The notes under the pieces are model-generated. The model saw only the letters and a program-made list of their open reading frames with translations. It had not been told where the DNA came from and searched no databases. The translations under genes and the position numbers were made by a program. 64,000 nucleotides of DNA from Gemmatimonadales bacterium UBA7835 (lineage in GTDB: Bacteria; Gemmatimonadota; Gemmatimonadetes; Longimicrobiales; Gaopeijiaceae). Location of the stretch: the NCBI GenBank assembly GCA_002500925.1, contig DLTN01000027.1:1-64000 (forward strand). Reading direction: 5' to 3'. Below are positions 1-8,919 of this stretch, in pieces. Numbering within the stretch: position 1 is the stretch's first letter; each line of letters opens with the position of its first letter.

Positions 1-93
1 CGGGGATCTAGGCTGTCAAAGAGATGTCAGACATTGCGTGATTGCACCGCTCCCCCACAGCCTGCTTAAGGACTTCAATACAGGAGGTTAGCG

Positions 94-561
94 ATGGGTA
101 AGAAAGAGCTGCGCGAATCTGTGGGACTGCTAGCTATTTTTCTCAGTCTCATATTCGTTGGCATGGAAATGCGACAAAACAATATCATTGCGCGTGCTTC
201 AGCGATTAACGAACTCGCAGCGAATCAGAGAAACTGGCTGCTTGACGTTGTAACCGACGCTGAGCTCTCAAGCATTTGGAGTGAATACTTGTTCAACGCA
301 GTTCCCGCAGAATCGTTCAACAGACGGGATCAAGCTCGGTTAACTGGGCTTCAGCAGGCTTTGGTTATCAATATGGAGAACGCATTTCTGCAGCGAGAAA
401 TAGGCCTTCTTCCTGATGAGTTGAGTAACCTGTATCACTTCGCTCGATCACCTGTGTTCTCATCCGATAACTTCGCGGCGTTCTGGTCCAACGAACGGTA
501 TCGGTATCATCCCACTTTTGTCGCTGCGCTTGAGCAAGAATATCCGAATCTACGCCAATAG
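94..561 (+). CDS. Membrane-anchored protein of unknown function
   Basis: I do not recognise this 155-residue protein as a characterised family. Residues about 10-25 are strongly hydrophobic and should form one N-terminal membrane helix; the helix ends in MEMRQNN. The rest is soluble-looking, rich in Asn, Leu and Glu, probably helical, and has no catalytic or metal-binding motif that I can see. One N-terminal helix ending in an E-x-RQN segment and followed by a small helical domain resembles poorly described small proteins of marine bacteria; that is a weak resemblance. GGAGG at 83-87 lies six bases before the ATG and fixes the start. It is one of very few plus-strand genes here and lies on the 3'-end side of the tRNA gene, so it may be cargo of an integrated element. 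Confidence 0.7.
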   Translation: MGKKELRESVGLLAIFLSLIFVGMEMRQNNIIARASAINELAANQRNWLLDVVTDAELSSIWSEYLFNAVPAESFNRRDQARLTGLQQALVINMENAFLQREIGLLPDELSNLYHFARSPVFSSDNFAAFWSNERYRYHPTFVAALEQEYPNLRQ

Positions 562-615
562 AGCTCGCTACCAGTGGCACCACAGACGAACTCGAAAAAA
601 CCTCTCTCCGACATG

Positions 616-643
616 CGGCAACAATTCGGCAACAATCTGGCAC
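616..643. repeat. Tandem 11-bp repeats beside the tRNA 3' end
   Basis: CGGCAACAAT occurs at 616-625 and again at 627-636, an 11-base period, followed by a partial third copy (TGGCAC, 638-643). The repeats lie just beyond the terminator that follows the tRNA-Met gene. Short helically phased repeats beside a tRNA 3' end are typical of integrase arm-binding sites, but no integrase gene is visible here, so that role is an inference. Confidence 0.4.
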
Positions 644-644
644 G

Positions 645-671
645 AAAAAGGCCCCTCCGAGTGGAGGGGCC
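645..671 (-). terminator. Intrinsic terminator of the tRNA-Met transcript
   Basis: GGCCCCTCC (650-658) and GGAGGGGCC (663-671) form a perfect 9-bp stem with a 4-base loop. On the minus strand the stem is followed by a run of five U residues (plus-strand A645-A649). It lies 29 bases beyond the tRNA 3' end, where a terminator for that gene is expected. Confidence 0.85.
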
Positions 672-700
672 AATCCCTAAAAGCCTTACAGCTCAAGGGA

Positions 701-774
<74 letters not shown>

Positions 775-784
775 GAAGCGGAAA

Positions 785-813
785 AAGGTCATGGGGGCCT
801 CCGGCCGTGTCAA
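785..813 (-). promoter_or_regulatory. Candidate promoter of the tRNA-Met gene
   Basis: The minus strand carries a consensus -35 box TTGACA (plus-strand 808-813) and, 17 bases on, the poor -10 candidate GACCTT (785-790). The tRNA begins about 10 bases later. The -35 box is perfect and the -10 box is weak, so this is tentative. Confidence 0.4.
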
Positions 814-915
814 CTGCTTATTGCGAGCATCTATTAGGAAGAAGAACTAGATTCAATCGAGTTGATGGCTTTGGCTATTAAAGGATTCTTTTTCCAAAAT
901 TGGAGAATATCCACA

Positions 916-1869
916 ATGGAACTCAGTGTACCTCTGATTTCGGCCACTGTTCTGGGGGTAGGAGCCTTATTCACGAGCATCCGAGTGCTCTTTGAATATG
1001 AGAGAGGAGTAGTCTTCCGACTTGGTAAGCTTACCCGCGCTAAGGGACCGGGCCTGATCTTCCTCATTCCTTTCGGTATCGATCGTATGCGGAAGATGGA
1101 CCTTAGAATAGTAGCCCTCGACATCGCGCCGCAGGACACCATTACAAAGGACAACGTATCTGTTCGAGTAAATGCGGTGGTGTATTTCCGGGTCGCAGAT
1201 CCAACTAAGGCGATGATTGAGATTGAGGATTACTATTTTGCAACGAGTCAGCTTGCCCAGACGACTCTCCGTTCGGTGATTGGACAATCCGAACTAGATG
1301 AACTCCTCGCCGAACGTGAACGTATTAATGAGGTCGTGCGAGTGATCATTGATGAAGGGACCGATCCTTGGGGTATCGAGGTCACAGGTGTCGAGATTAA
1401 AGACATCGACCTTCCTCAAGAAATGAAACGGGCCATGGCAAAGCAGGCCGAGGCAGAGCGAGAGCGCAGAGCCAAAGTGATCAATGCTGAGGGGGAGTAT
1501 CAGGCGTCGACAAAGCTGATTCAGGCGGCGGAGGTGATTGAGCAGTTCCCGGTCGCGATTCAGCTCCGATTCCTGCAGACGGTGGCCGAGGTCGCTGTGG
1601 AGAACAATTCGACCACTCTCTTCCCTATCCCAATCGACCTGTTCTCTCAGTTCGTCAAGGAACCAAGTGCTGTGACCTCGGAGGGGAAAGCGAGGGCCCT
1701 CAAGCTTGCGAAGGAGGCAGCACTGGCGAGTCTTCCTGATAGTGCAGCGGCATCGGGCACCCTAGCTGACACCAGCGCACCAAAAATCACCAAATCGGAG
1801 CGTGTGCTTCTCGAAGGATCAGCGGAAGACTCTGAGACGATCGAACCCGACGATACCCAACAAGATTGA
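916..1869 (+). CDS. Slipin (stomatin/SPFH-family membrane protein)
   Basis: A 317-residue SPFH (band 7) protein of the stomatin/slipin type, which forms oligomers on the inner membrane and is linked to membrane microdomains. Residues about 4-24 form an N-terminal membrane helix. The SPFH core follows with the typical [14 protein letters not shown] opening, [16 protein letters not shown] in the middle, and [15 protein letters not shown] helical [18 protein letters not shown] segment then leads to a Ser/Glu/Asp-rich tail. The reading frame is open from a TTG at 862, but the ATG at 916 preceded by GGAGA gives the usual slipin N-terminus. An NfeD-family partner is often encoded next to slipins; none is adjacent here. 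It converges on ftsB with only nine bases between the stops. Confidence 0.9.
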   Translation: MELSVPLISATVLGVGALFTSIRVLFEYERGVVFRLGKLTRAKGPGLIFLIPFGIDRMRKMDLRIVALDIAPQDTITKDNVSVRVNAVVYFRVADPTKAMIEIEDYYFATSQLAQTTLRSVIGQSELDELLAERERINEVVRVIIDEGTDPWGIEVTGVEIKDIDLPQEMKRAMAKQAEAERERRAKVINAEGEYQASTKLIQAAEVIEQFPVAIQLRFLQTVAEVAVENNSTTLFPIPIDLFSQFVKEPSAVTSEGKARALKLAKEAALASLPDSAAASGTLADTSAPKITKSERVLLEGSAEDSETIEPDDTQQD

Positions 1870-1878
1870 CGAGCGTTG

Positions 1879-2220
1879 TCAGCGCGGGGGGGGGCGGTGC
1901 CCATCGGGGGTCGTCGGGGTGAAGCGGTAAAGGACCTCGCCCTCCCGAATCATTCCGTACTCCTCCCGGGCAATCCGCTCAATGATTGCTGGATCCTGCT
2001 CTAGTTGTTGAAGCTCAACTTTCAGTGAGTCTATTTTAACCCTGGCCTCTTCCAAGCGCCTCCCTTCAACGACCACGTTAGCCCGAGCCTCTAAAAGATC
2101 CCGAACCGAAGATCCTCCGCCAAAGACCGCGTAGTAACCCGCGGCAACGAGTAGCATCGGCACCACCGACCGTTTCAGTGTGAATCTTGCTGACCGCCTC
2201 TTATTGGTACGTGGTGCCAT
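1879..2220 (-). CDS. ftsB: FtsB/DivIC-like septum formation initiator
   Basis: A 113-residue bitopic cell-division protein. A basic cytoplasmic N-terminus (residues 1-17) is followed by one membrane helix (about 18-34), a periplasmic coiled coil (about 40-75) and the conserved segment EQDPAIIERIAREEYGMIREGE typical of DivIC/FtsB. In the family this protein forms a complex with FtsL and FtsQ that activates septal wall synthesis. It follows eno with a three-base gap, the classical eno-ftsB order. The last codons run through nine consecutive C residues on the coding strand (plus-strand G1886-G1894), encoding the proline-rich end, a site prone to length change. Confidence 0.9.
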   Translation of the reverse strand: MAPRTNKRRSARFTLKRSVVPMLLVAAGYYAVFGGGSSVRDLLEARANVVVEGRRLEEARVKIDSLKVELQQLEQDPAIIERIAREEYGMIREGEVLYRFTPTTPDGHRPPPR

Positions 2221-2223
2221 TGA

Positions 2224-3504
2224 TCAGCCCCAGAGCCCGCGGCCGGGATACCGGGCCATTGAACCGAGCTGCTCCTCAATACGAAGTAGCTGGTTGTATT
2301 TTGCTACGCGGTCAGTACGGCTAGCGCTGCCCGTTTTGATCTGACCAGCGCCTGTCGCTACGGCAAGGTCTGCGATGAACGTGTCTTCTGTCTCACCAGA
2401 CCGATGGGAAACGACACTTTTGTAACCAGATTCTCTTGCGATACGCATTGTTTCTAATGTCTCAGTTAGGGTACCGATCTGGTTCACCTTGATCAGAATA
2501 GCATTAGCCGCACGACCACGAATCCCCTTCTCTAGACGGTCCGCGTCAGTAACGAAAAGGTCATCCCCCACAATCTGTACATCACTTCCAATGGCCTCAG
2601 TCAAAGCCGTCCAACCATCCCAGTCGTTCTCGTCGAGAGGGTCTTCAATCGAACTGATAGGGTATTTTGCAACCCATTGACTCCAAAATTCAACCATTTC
2701 GTTAGAATCGCGCCGCTCACCTCCTGACCAGTGGAAGACATACTGGCCATCCTGAAAGAACTCAGCGGCGGCGGCATCAAGAGTTAAGACAACGTCTCTC
2801 CCTGTTGTGTAACCAGCTTTCTCAATCGCCTCAAGGACAACCTCAATTGCCTCTTCGTTGTTCGCCAAGTCAGGGGCGAAGCCCCCTTCATCGCCAACAG
2901 CTGTGTTTCTTCCCTGAGCGCTGAGAACGTTTTTCAGGTGATGAAAAATCTCGACACCCATGCGCAGACCTTCCGAAAAGGTTGCCGCTCCAACGGGCAT
3001 AACCATGAATTCTTGGATGTCGACATTGTTGGGTGCATGCGAGCCCCCGTTCAGAATATTCATCATCGGTACAGGCAACGTGCCCACGTCTTTTGAAGTC
3101 GCGAGGTAGCGCCAAAGTGGTAGTTGGCTCTCCGCCGCCGCCGCTCGCGCCACCGCCATCGAAACCGCAAGTATAGAGTTGGCCCCAAGCTCCTGCTTGT
3201 TCGGCGTGCCATCCAAGTCGATCATCGCCTGATCAATATCCACCTGCTCTCGAACCTCGAATCCTCTTACCACGTCCGCGATCCTCTCGTTGACGTTGCT
3301 AACAGCCTTGAGAACACCTCTACCCAAGAAACGCTCGTGGTCACTGTCCCGCAGTTCCACAGCTTCATGCGCCCCTGTAGAGGCTCCCGATGGAACGGCA
3401 GCACGACCAAGCACGCCGGACTCAAGGGTAACCTCAGCTTCGACAGTGGGATTACCCCGAGAATCTATGATCTCGCGCCCTCGAACATCGACGATTGTCG
3501 ACAT
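2224..3504 (-). CDS. eno: Enolase
   Basis: A 426-residue phosphopyruvate hydratase that converts 2-phosphoglycerate to phosphoenolpyruvate in glycolysis. Expected catalytic residues are present: GDEGGFA at 204-210 with the acid Glu, metal ligands Asp243, Glu287 and Asp314, the base Lys339 in LIKVNQIG, and SHRSGETED at 366-374. Length is normal for the family. The ATG lies directly against the plsC stop codon, and GGAGG in the last plsC codons is its ribosome-binding site, so the two are probably translationally coupled. ftsB follows after three bases. Confidence 0.98.
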   Translation of the reverse strand: MSTIVDVRGREIIDSRGNPTVEAEVTLESGVLGRAAVPSGASTGAHEAVELRDSDHERFLGRGVLKAVSNVNERIADVVRGFEVREQVDIDQAMIDLDGTPNKQELGANSILAVSMAVARAAAAESQLPLWRYLATSKDVGTLPVPMMNILNGGSHAPNNVDIQEFMVMPVGAATFSEGLRMGVEIFHHLKNVLSAQGRNTAVGDEGGFAPDLANNEEAIEVVLEAIEKAGYTTGRDVVLTLDAAAAEFFQDGQYVFHWSGGERRDSNEMVEFWSQWVAKYPISSIEDPLDENDWDGWTALTEAIGSDVQIVGDDLFVTDADRLEKGIRGRAANAILIKVNQIGTLTETLETMRIARESGYKSVVSHRSGETEDTFIADLAVATGAGQIKTGSASRTDRVAKYNQLLRIEEQLGSMARYPGRGLWG

Positions 3505-4248
3505 TTATCCTCCTCCGATGGGTTCTATCTCTGTCTGAGCCCCTTGCGCCTGCAACTGCATCACAGCGTTTCTGGCTCCTTCCGTCAGTTCATTTCGGTC
3601 TTCCATGTTGAGTCCGTCAACCTCGATCGGCATCCCAACCCTCACGGTTATAGTTCCCGGCTTTATTCTTAGGGAGCCCTTCTTCATTACTTCGCGTGAT
3701 CCCACGACCGCCGCCGGCAAGACATCGACCCCGGTCTGTATCGCCAAAACAAAGGCACCCTTCTTAAACTTCTGAAGCTCACCAGTTTTTGTGCGCGTGC
3801 CTTCAGGGAACATGATGATGGTAGGGCTCTCATTTTCCAACAGGTCTTTCGCAACGTCCAAAGACCGAACTGCAGCGCTTCGGTCCTGCCGATCAACAAA
3901 AATATGTCCACATGAGCCAATCGCTCGGCCAAAAATTGGGATGCTTGCCAGTTCTCTCTTCGCCACGAACACGAACGTGCCGGGAATCAAAACGAGTGCA
4001 AGAACGTCATACCAAGAGGAATGGTTCGCCACGAGAATCTGGGGCTTACTCGGATTGATCAGTTCGATATTCTCAAAACAGATCTTCACTCCGGAGATCC
4101 ATAGCAGCTGACTAGCCCACCGCTTGGGACTTTTCTGACAGATGCATGTCTTATCCGATGAACCCGTCAAAACAGCCCAAATCATACGACCACCGTACCA
4201 GATCGTCGCCGGACCAATCCAGATCAAAACCCCGATCAGTCGGATCAT
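3505..4248 (-). CDS. plsC: 1-acyl-sn-glycerol-3-phosphate acyltransferase (PlsC type)
   Basis: A 247-residue membrane-associated acyltransferase that makes phosphatidic acid from lysophosphatidic acid. The HX4D catalytic motif is NHSSWYD (His76, Asp81), and the glycerol-phosphate binding motif FPEGTR is at 147-152. An N-terminal hydrophobic stretch (about 1-28) should anchor it to the inner membrane. Its ATG overlaps the thiL stop by four bases and its stop abuts the eno start. Substrate preference cannot be read from the sequence, so another acyl acceptor is possible. Confidence 0.92.
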   Translation of the reverse strand: MIRLIGVLIWIGPATIWYGGRMIWAVLTGSSDKTCICQKSPKRWASQLLWISGVKICFENIELINPSKPQILVANHSSWYDVLALVLIPGTFVFVAKRELASIPIFGRAIGSCGHIFVDRQDRSAAVRSLDVAKDLLENESPTIIMFPEGTRTKTGELQKFKKGAFVLAIQTGVDVLPAAVVGSREVMKKGSLRIKPGTITVRVGMPIEVDGLNMEDRNELTEGARNAVMQLQAQGAQTEIEPIGGG

Positions 4249-5249
4249 CCTTCCCTCTCAGTTACTCTGTCCTCAACCGCCCAGTGATCGAACCCACCCC
4301 TAACAACCCCCGAAAGGGTTCCGTCCTCCTCCTTAAGCCAGACCCCTTCTCCCTCAGACACGGAGCCAACTTTCGTCACAGTCACTCCATAGCGATCTAA
4401 AAAGTGAAGGGGATCGACGATGCCTGGAGCGGTTACGAAGCATAACTCGTAATCTTCGCCGCCGGCCAAGGCATCCCGAAGAGCCTCAGTTCTACCGAAG
4501 TGATCGATCGCAGCCCTCCCGACCGGAATGTCCAGTGCGCTAAGTGTAATCTTCACACCAGATGACGCCGCAATGTGCCCAGCATCCCCAATGAGTCCAT
4601 CTGATATGTCGATCATCGCATGGGCAAATAAATCCTTCGCGATATACAGTGCTTCGTTCACTCGTGCTGCAGGCGTCGCAAATGCTGAGCGGAGAGCCTC
4701 TGTTGGTGTCCCCCCATCTCGCCATACCCTGACTGCCGCCGCACTCGACCCTAGTGAGCCTGTGACCCAGACCTCGCCTCCTGACTTTGCCCCATCTCTC
4801 CTAACGGGAGAGGTGCTCTTCCCTAGAGCCACGACATCGACCATCAAAGGGCCAGGTGATGCCGATATATCTCCACCGATCACAGATGCGCCAACCTTGA
4901 CCGCCGCATCTGCGATCCCTGCCTGGACCTGCTCGAGGTCAAAAGCTCCTTCACGCTGCCCAGCAATCGACACTAGAAGGCCAACGGGGACGGCAGCCAT
5001 TGCGGCCATGTCGGAGAGTGCGGCAGTAGCAGCACGGTAACCAACTTCTTGATCAGTAATCCACTCACGCCTGAAGTGCACGTCTTCGACACAAAGGTCA
5101 GTACTGACAACCCACCCGCCTTCCAGCACTGCTGCATCGTCTCCAGGACCGAGACTCACTCCGGGGGGCAAGGAACTGTCGAAGTCATGCAATCGGGTAA
5201 TCAGATCAAACTCGGCGCCAGGACCGAAACGCGAGCCCCTATTATTCAT
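4245..5249 (-). CDS. thiL: Thiamine-monophosphate kinase
   Basis: A 334-residue ThiL that phosphorylates thiamine monophosphate to the cofactor thiamine diphosphate. Metal and nucleotide motifs are in place: PGDDAAVL (35-42), STDLCVEDVHF (49-59), DISDGLIGD and GGEDYELCFV. It overlaps both neighbours by four bases (ATGA), with nnr upstream and plsC downstream. No other thiamine biosynthesis gene is in the window, so it may act on salvaged or separately made TMP. Confidence 0.96.
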   Translation of the reverse strand: MNNRGSRFGPGAEFDLITRLHDFDSSLPPGVSLGPGDDAAVLEGGWVVSTDLCVEDVHFRREWITDQEVGYRAATAALSDMAAMAAVPVGLLVSIAGQREGAFDLEQVQAGIADAAVKVGASVIGGDISASPGPLMVDVVALGKSTSPVRRDGAKSGGEVWVTGSLGSSAAAVRVWRDGGTPTEALRSAFATPAARVNEALYIAKDLFAHAMIDISDGLIGDAGHIAASSGVKITLSALDIPVGRAAIDHFGRTEALRDALAGGEDYELCFVTAPGIVDPLHFLDRYGVTVTKVGSVSEGEGVWLKEEDGTLSGVVRGGFDHWAVEDRVTEREG

Positions 5250-6820
5250 TGATCGGCCTCGGCGTCAAAAACTACAAATGGAAATGGGAGGTTACTCCGT
5301 AAATCCGTCTTCTCTTTAAGTACGTCAGGGATCCTCTCGGATACATCTGACGGCATCAGCCCTGCCCCTCTTTCGCAAATTCGTGCTGCCCTTCCAGAAA
5401 GGTAGAGTCCAACGGCACCAGCGACAGTTGGCTCTAGCCCCTGAGCCATCAGTGCACCGCACACGCCAGAGAGCATATCTCCCATACCGGCAACAGCCAG
5501 ATCTGATGAGCCCTGGGTGTCAAACAGAATCGGCTGAGCAGGAGACGTAACTATCGAAGGGGCCCCCTTTAAAAGCACCGAAATTGAGCACTCAGAGGCA
5601 AACGCACGTGCTAAATCAAGTCGTGAATCCGCTGATACCAATTCGGGCGCGAGCCGGGTCATTTCACCGTAGTGCGGTGTTATCAACACCGGCCGCATAG
5701 ATCCTATCTGGCTCAACGATATGGATCCTTGAGCAGCCAAATTGAGCGCGTCGGCATCGAGAAGTACTGGCTGGCTTCCTTGACCCAGGGCCTCGGCCAG
5801 CATGATTTCGCTCTCGAGTCCTGTTCCTAGTCCGGGACCCACCACAAGGGCATCCGCCTGCGCTGCCGCCTCTTGTAAAGCCTCACGATCTTCCGCGGGA
5901 ATGAAGATCGCCTCAGGGATCGCGGCCTGGACCAGATCACGATTCGCAGCGGAAGTACAGACCTGCACAAACCCGGCTCCCGCATGAAACGCGCCACGAG
6001 CAGAGAGAATCCCCGCACCGGCCATACCCATAGCTCCACCTACGATTAGTAGGCGACCAACTCGGTTCTTGTGCGTGTCTGTCTCGCGAACTGGTAGCTG
6101 GCCGCGTGCCCACTGGGGGGTGACGATCCTGCCTACGGCATCAGACTCGGACAATGGAGGCAGGCCAATCTCCAACGTGACATGGCGCCCGACATATCCC
6201 CTAGCAGGATGAAGTAGAGTTCCTGTCTTTGGCGCACCGAACGAAATGGTTAGCTCGGCTTTAATGACCTCACCCGGTATGGCACCTGAAGTGGCATCCG
6301 CGCCCGACGGAATATCAAGTGACACCACCGGAGTATCCGAAGCGTTAATCAGCCTGATCGCGGCCGCCTCTCGCTGCCGCGGAGCTCCGCGAGCCCCAGT
6401 TCCGAGAATACCGTCAGCTATCACATCAGCTTCCCTGAGAGCCCTCGCAATCACGTCATCGTTCACACCTACATCCTGAATAAGTGATTGCATGGGCCAG
6501 CCGTGTAAAAGTGGGTCGCTAGCGGAGCGATCGGCGACCAACACAGCGGTCACATCTACACCCCAGGATGCCATCGCTCGCAGAAGTACGAGCGCGTCTC
6601 CCCCGTTGTTGCCAGCCCCAACAAAAGCAACGACGTGATTGGGTCTGTAAAGATATTGAACGACTAGTGCTGCCGACCGACCAGCATTCTCCATTAGAAC
6701 CGACTCGGGCACACCTAACGAATCGATCGCAAGTGCGTCAAACATTGACGCCTCTGCTCCGGTCTGCGCTAAGACATCTCCTCGCGAGAACGGATTTAGC
6801 GGCGCGTTACCTGAAGCCAT
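5246..6820 (-). CDS. nnr: Bifunctional NAD(P)H-hydrate epimerase / dehydratase
   Basis: A 524-residue fusion that repairs hydrated NAD(P)H. The N-terminal YjeF_N domain (about 1-225) epimerises the hydrate and contains FVGAGNNGGDALVLL near residue 66-80. The C-terminal ribokinase-like domain (about 230-510) is the ADP/ATP-dependent dehydratase, with VVGPGLGTG and the catalytic AGMGDMLSG at 444-452. The fusion is the common bacterial form. It is the first gene of a tight run nnr-thiL-plsC-eno-ftsB and overlaps thiL by four bases. Confidence 0.95.
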   Translation of the reverse strand: MASGNAPLNPFSRGDVLAQTGAEASMFDALAIDSLGVPESVLMENAGRSAALVVQYLYRPNHVVAFVGAGNNGGDALVLLRAMASWGVDVTAVLVADRSASDPLLHGWPMQSLIQDVGVNDDVIARALREADVIADGILGTGARGAPRQREAAAIRLINASDTPVVSLDIPSGADATSGAIPGEVIKAELTISFGAPKTGTLLHPARGYVGRHVTLEIGLPPLSESDAVGRIVTPQWARGQLPVRETDTHKNRVGRLLIVGGAMGMAGAGILSARGAFHAGAGFVQVCTSAANRDLVQAAIPEAIFIPAEDREALQEAAAQADALVVGPGLGTGLESEIMLAEALGQGSQPVLLDADALNLAAQGSISLSQIGSMRPVLITPHYGEMTRLAPELVSADSRLDLARAFASECSISVLLKGAPSIVTSPAQPILFDTQGSSDLAVAGMGDMLSGVCGALMAQGLEPTVAGAVGLYLSGRAARICERGAGLMPSDVSERIPDVLKEKTDLRSNLPFPFVVFDAEADQ

Positions 6821-6870
6821 TATGCCACTGGCGGCAGCGACGGAGAGACGGCGCTACTCAAGCGGAACTG

Positions 6871-7077
6871 TTACTTGTAGCTCTGTCCGACCTGCCGACC
6901 GATCGAGACCTCACCGTTGTCAATCCGGATATTGAAACCACACTCCGGATTCGAGCAGACCCAAGCCTTGTAACGAATCGCTGCTCCATCTCTACCGTAG
7001 TCCGAGAGCGGGAGTAATAGTCCCCCACCCTCACCGTCACACTTCTGACACCGCGGAAATCCGCCTTCTTCAACCAT
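6871..7077 (-). CDS. Small zinc-ribbon protein of unknown function
   Basis: A protein of about 68 residues with two cysteine pairs, CQKC near residue 10 and CSNPEC near residue 41, separated by a loop and followed by a short beta-rich end (FNIRIDNGEVSIG). This is the layout of a single zinc ribbon. The frame is open from 7134, but GGAGG about eight bases before the ATG at 7077 best sets the start; an ATG at 7083 is also possible. It lies between a Minf_1886 protein and nnr. Function is unknown; zinc binding is inferred from the cysteines. Confidence 0.65.
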   Translation of the reverse strand: MVEEGGFPRCQKCDGEGGGLLLPLSDYGRDGAAIRYKAWVCSNPECGFNIRIDNGEVSIGRQVGQSYK

Positions 7078-7102
7078 ATCCATCCCCTCCCTAGGGCGTC
7101 TT

Positions 7103-7140
7103 GACGACCGTAGTCGTCGATTTTCCCGGCTCAACCGGGA
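7103..7140. other. Two adjacent hairpins
   Basis: GACGAC-CGTA-GTCGTC (7103-7118) and TCCCGG-CTCAA-CCGGGA (7124-7140) are two perfect 6-bp inverted repeats five bases apart, in the gap between the Minf_1886 gene and the zinc-ribbon gene. Neither is followed by a U run on either strand, so I do not call them intrinsic terminators. Confidence 0.4.
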
Positions 7141-7187
7141 GTGTGTACATGAACTTATCCGCCTATAGCTCCCATCGTCTTATCAGA

Positions 7188-7568
7188 TCAGAGGCCAGCA
7201 CTCCAAGGGTAATCCCGCTCAAAAACTTTCTCAAAGTCAAACAGATCTGTGAAATCCTGCTGCTCGTCTTCATCCTCTTTTACGAGGATACCTTGCTCCA
7301 CCATCGCGAACACTACACATCCTACATCCTCTGTCTCATGAATGCCCCAGTGCTCCAATACGGTTCTAGCGAGAGGTCCGTACCGACCTAAAGCTAAGTC
7401 TCGGACCCCATGAGCCAGCTCTCGCCCTGAAATGTGGCGTGGCTCCTCAAGGGCTCGAATCACAGAATGCAGTGCCTGCAAGACAAACTCATAAGAGCGA
7501 GAGTGAAAACGTGGATTCCGCTCCTGGAGTTGATCAAGAATCTCGTCAGCGAATTGCAATTCGGTCAT
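7188..7568 (-). CDS. Minf_1886 family protein (function unknown)
   Basis: A 126-residue soluble protein that I recognise as the Minf_1886 family, found mainly in Planctomycetota, Verrucomicrobiota and relatives. Family hallmarks are the opening helix with DQLQERNPRFHSRSYEFVLQ, the HISGRELAHGVRDLA block, YGPLARTVLEHWGI, the ETEDVGCVVFAMVEQGIL segment, and an acidic DFTDLFDFEKVF near the end. No catalytic residues are known. No good ribosome-binding site precedes the ATG. It lies 90 bases after glyA and ahead of the small zinc-ribbon gene. Confidence 0.85.
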   Translation of the reverse strand: MTELQFADEILDQLQERNPRFHSRSYEFVLQALHSVIRALEEPRHISGRELAHGVRDLALGRYGPLARTVLEHWGIHETEDVGCVVFAMVEQGILVKEDEDEQQDFTDLFDFEKVFERDYPWSAGL

Positions 7569-7657
7569 GAGCAGAAATCTGGGAAACCGCTCTCTCTCGC
7601 GCCAGATGAGATGTGAGTGCGTCCTTAACGAGAATCTCTGATCCGAGCGCAGGACAG

Positions 7658-8917
7658 TTATGTTAGTGTCAACTCAGGATATAGAGGAAAGTCCTCACAA
7701 AGCTCTCGGACCGACGTCTTAACGCGAGTTCTGGCCTGTTCTTTACTCGGAGAGTCGAGGATCTCAGCAATCCAGTCCGCGATAGTTATCATCTCCTTCA
7801 CTCCCATTCCCCGAGTTGTTAGCGCCGGTGTTCCGATCCTCAACCCTGATGTAACGAAAGGAGATCGGGTCTCCTGTGGCACTGTGTTCTTGTTAACCGT
7901 GATCGCCGCTGCCTCCAGAGCCTGCTCAGCGTCTTTTCCTGAGAGATCTTGGTGAGTGTTACGCAGGTCAACCAGGATTAGATGGTTATCCGTCCCGCTT
8001 GAAACAAGTTCGAAACCACGCTCAACCAATCTCTCACCTAGCGCAGCCGCATTTAGGATCACTTGCCTAGAATACCTAGAAAAATCCTCATCTAAAGCTT
8101 CTCCGAATGCGACTGCTTTAGCCGCAATCACATGCATGAGCGGGCCTCCCTGCATGAACGGGAACACTGCCTTGTCGATCCCAGCAGCATGCTCCGATGT
8201 ACACAGGATCAATCCACCACGAGGGCCACGGAGCGTCTTATGAGTCGTTGTGGTCACAACATCTGCATATGGGACCGGAGACGGATGGTGACCCGTCGCC
8301 ACTAGCCCGGCGATATGAGCCATGTCGACTAGTAAATAAGCACCGACCTCCTTTGCTATATCACCAAACGCCTCGAAGTCGATGACCCTAGGATAAGCAC
8401 TCGCACCCGCAACAATCAGCCTTGGTTTTTGAGACCGTGCTTGCTCTCGCAACGCATCGTAATCTATGAGTCCGTCGTCTGAACGAACCCCATATGCCGA
8501 CGCAGAAAACACTTTGCCGCTAAAGTTCACCTGAGCTCCATGCGTCAGATGACCACCGTGGCTCAGGTCCATTCCAAGGATAGAATCTCCTGGCTCCAAA
8601 AGCGTAAAGTACGCTGCCATGTTCGCCTGAGCTCCCGAATGGGGCTGCACATTGGCGTGTTCTGCTCCGAAGATCTCCTTGGCGCGATCACGGGCTAGGT
8701 CTTCTACCAGATCAACAAATTCACATCCGGCGTAGTAACGTCTACCGGGTAGACCCTCAGCATACTTGTTTGTCATGACCGACCCAGTGGTCTCTAGCAC
8801 AGCCATCGACGGGAAGTTCTCAGACGCTATCATCTCGAGACCGAACTGTTGGCGCTCGATCTCGGACACAATCGCACCGAATACGGCTGCGTCTTTTTTC
8901 TCTAGATGGTCAAACAC
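7658..8917 (-). CDS. glyA: Serine hydroxymethyltransferase
   Basis: A 419-residue PLP enzyme that interconverts serine and glycine with transfer of a one-carbon unit to tetrahydrofolate. The PLP lysine is Lys227 in [21 protein letters not shown] near residue 31 and QPHSGAQAN near 91 are also diagnostic. The start is a GTG, with GGAG overlapping the end of the upstream dehydrogenase gene, which ends two bases before. The pair is probably co-transcribed and both act on amino acids. Confidence 0.97.
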   Translation of the reverse strand: MFDHLEKKDAAVFGAIVSEIERQQFGLEMIASENFPSMAVLETTGSVMTNKYAEGLPGRRYYAGCEFVDLVEDLARDRAKEIFGAEHANVQPHSGAQANMAAYFTLLEPGDSILGMDLSHGGHLTHGAQVNFSGKVFSASAYGVRSDDGLIDYDALREQARSQKPRLIVAGASAYPRVIDFEAFGDIAKEVGAYLLVDMAHIAGLVATGHHPSPVPYADVVTTTTHKTLRGPRGGLILCTSEHAAGIDKAVFPFMQGGPLMHVIAAKAVAFGEALDEDFSRYSRQVILNAAALGERLVERGFELVSSGTDNHLILVDLRNTHQDLSGKDAEQALEAAAITVNKNTVPQETRSPFVTSGLRIGTPALTTRGMGVKEMITIADWIAEILDSPSKEQARTRVKTSVRELCEDFPLYPELTLT

Positions 8918-8919
8918 CT

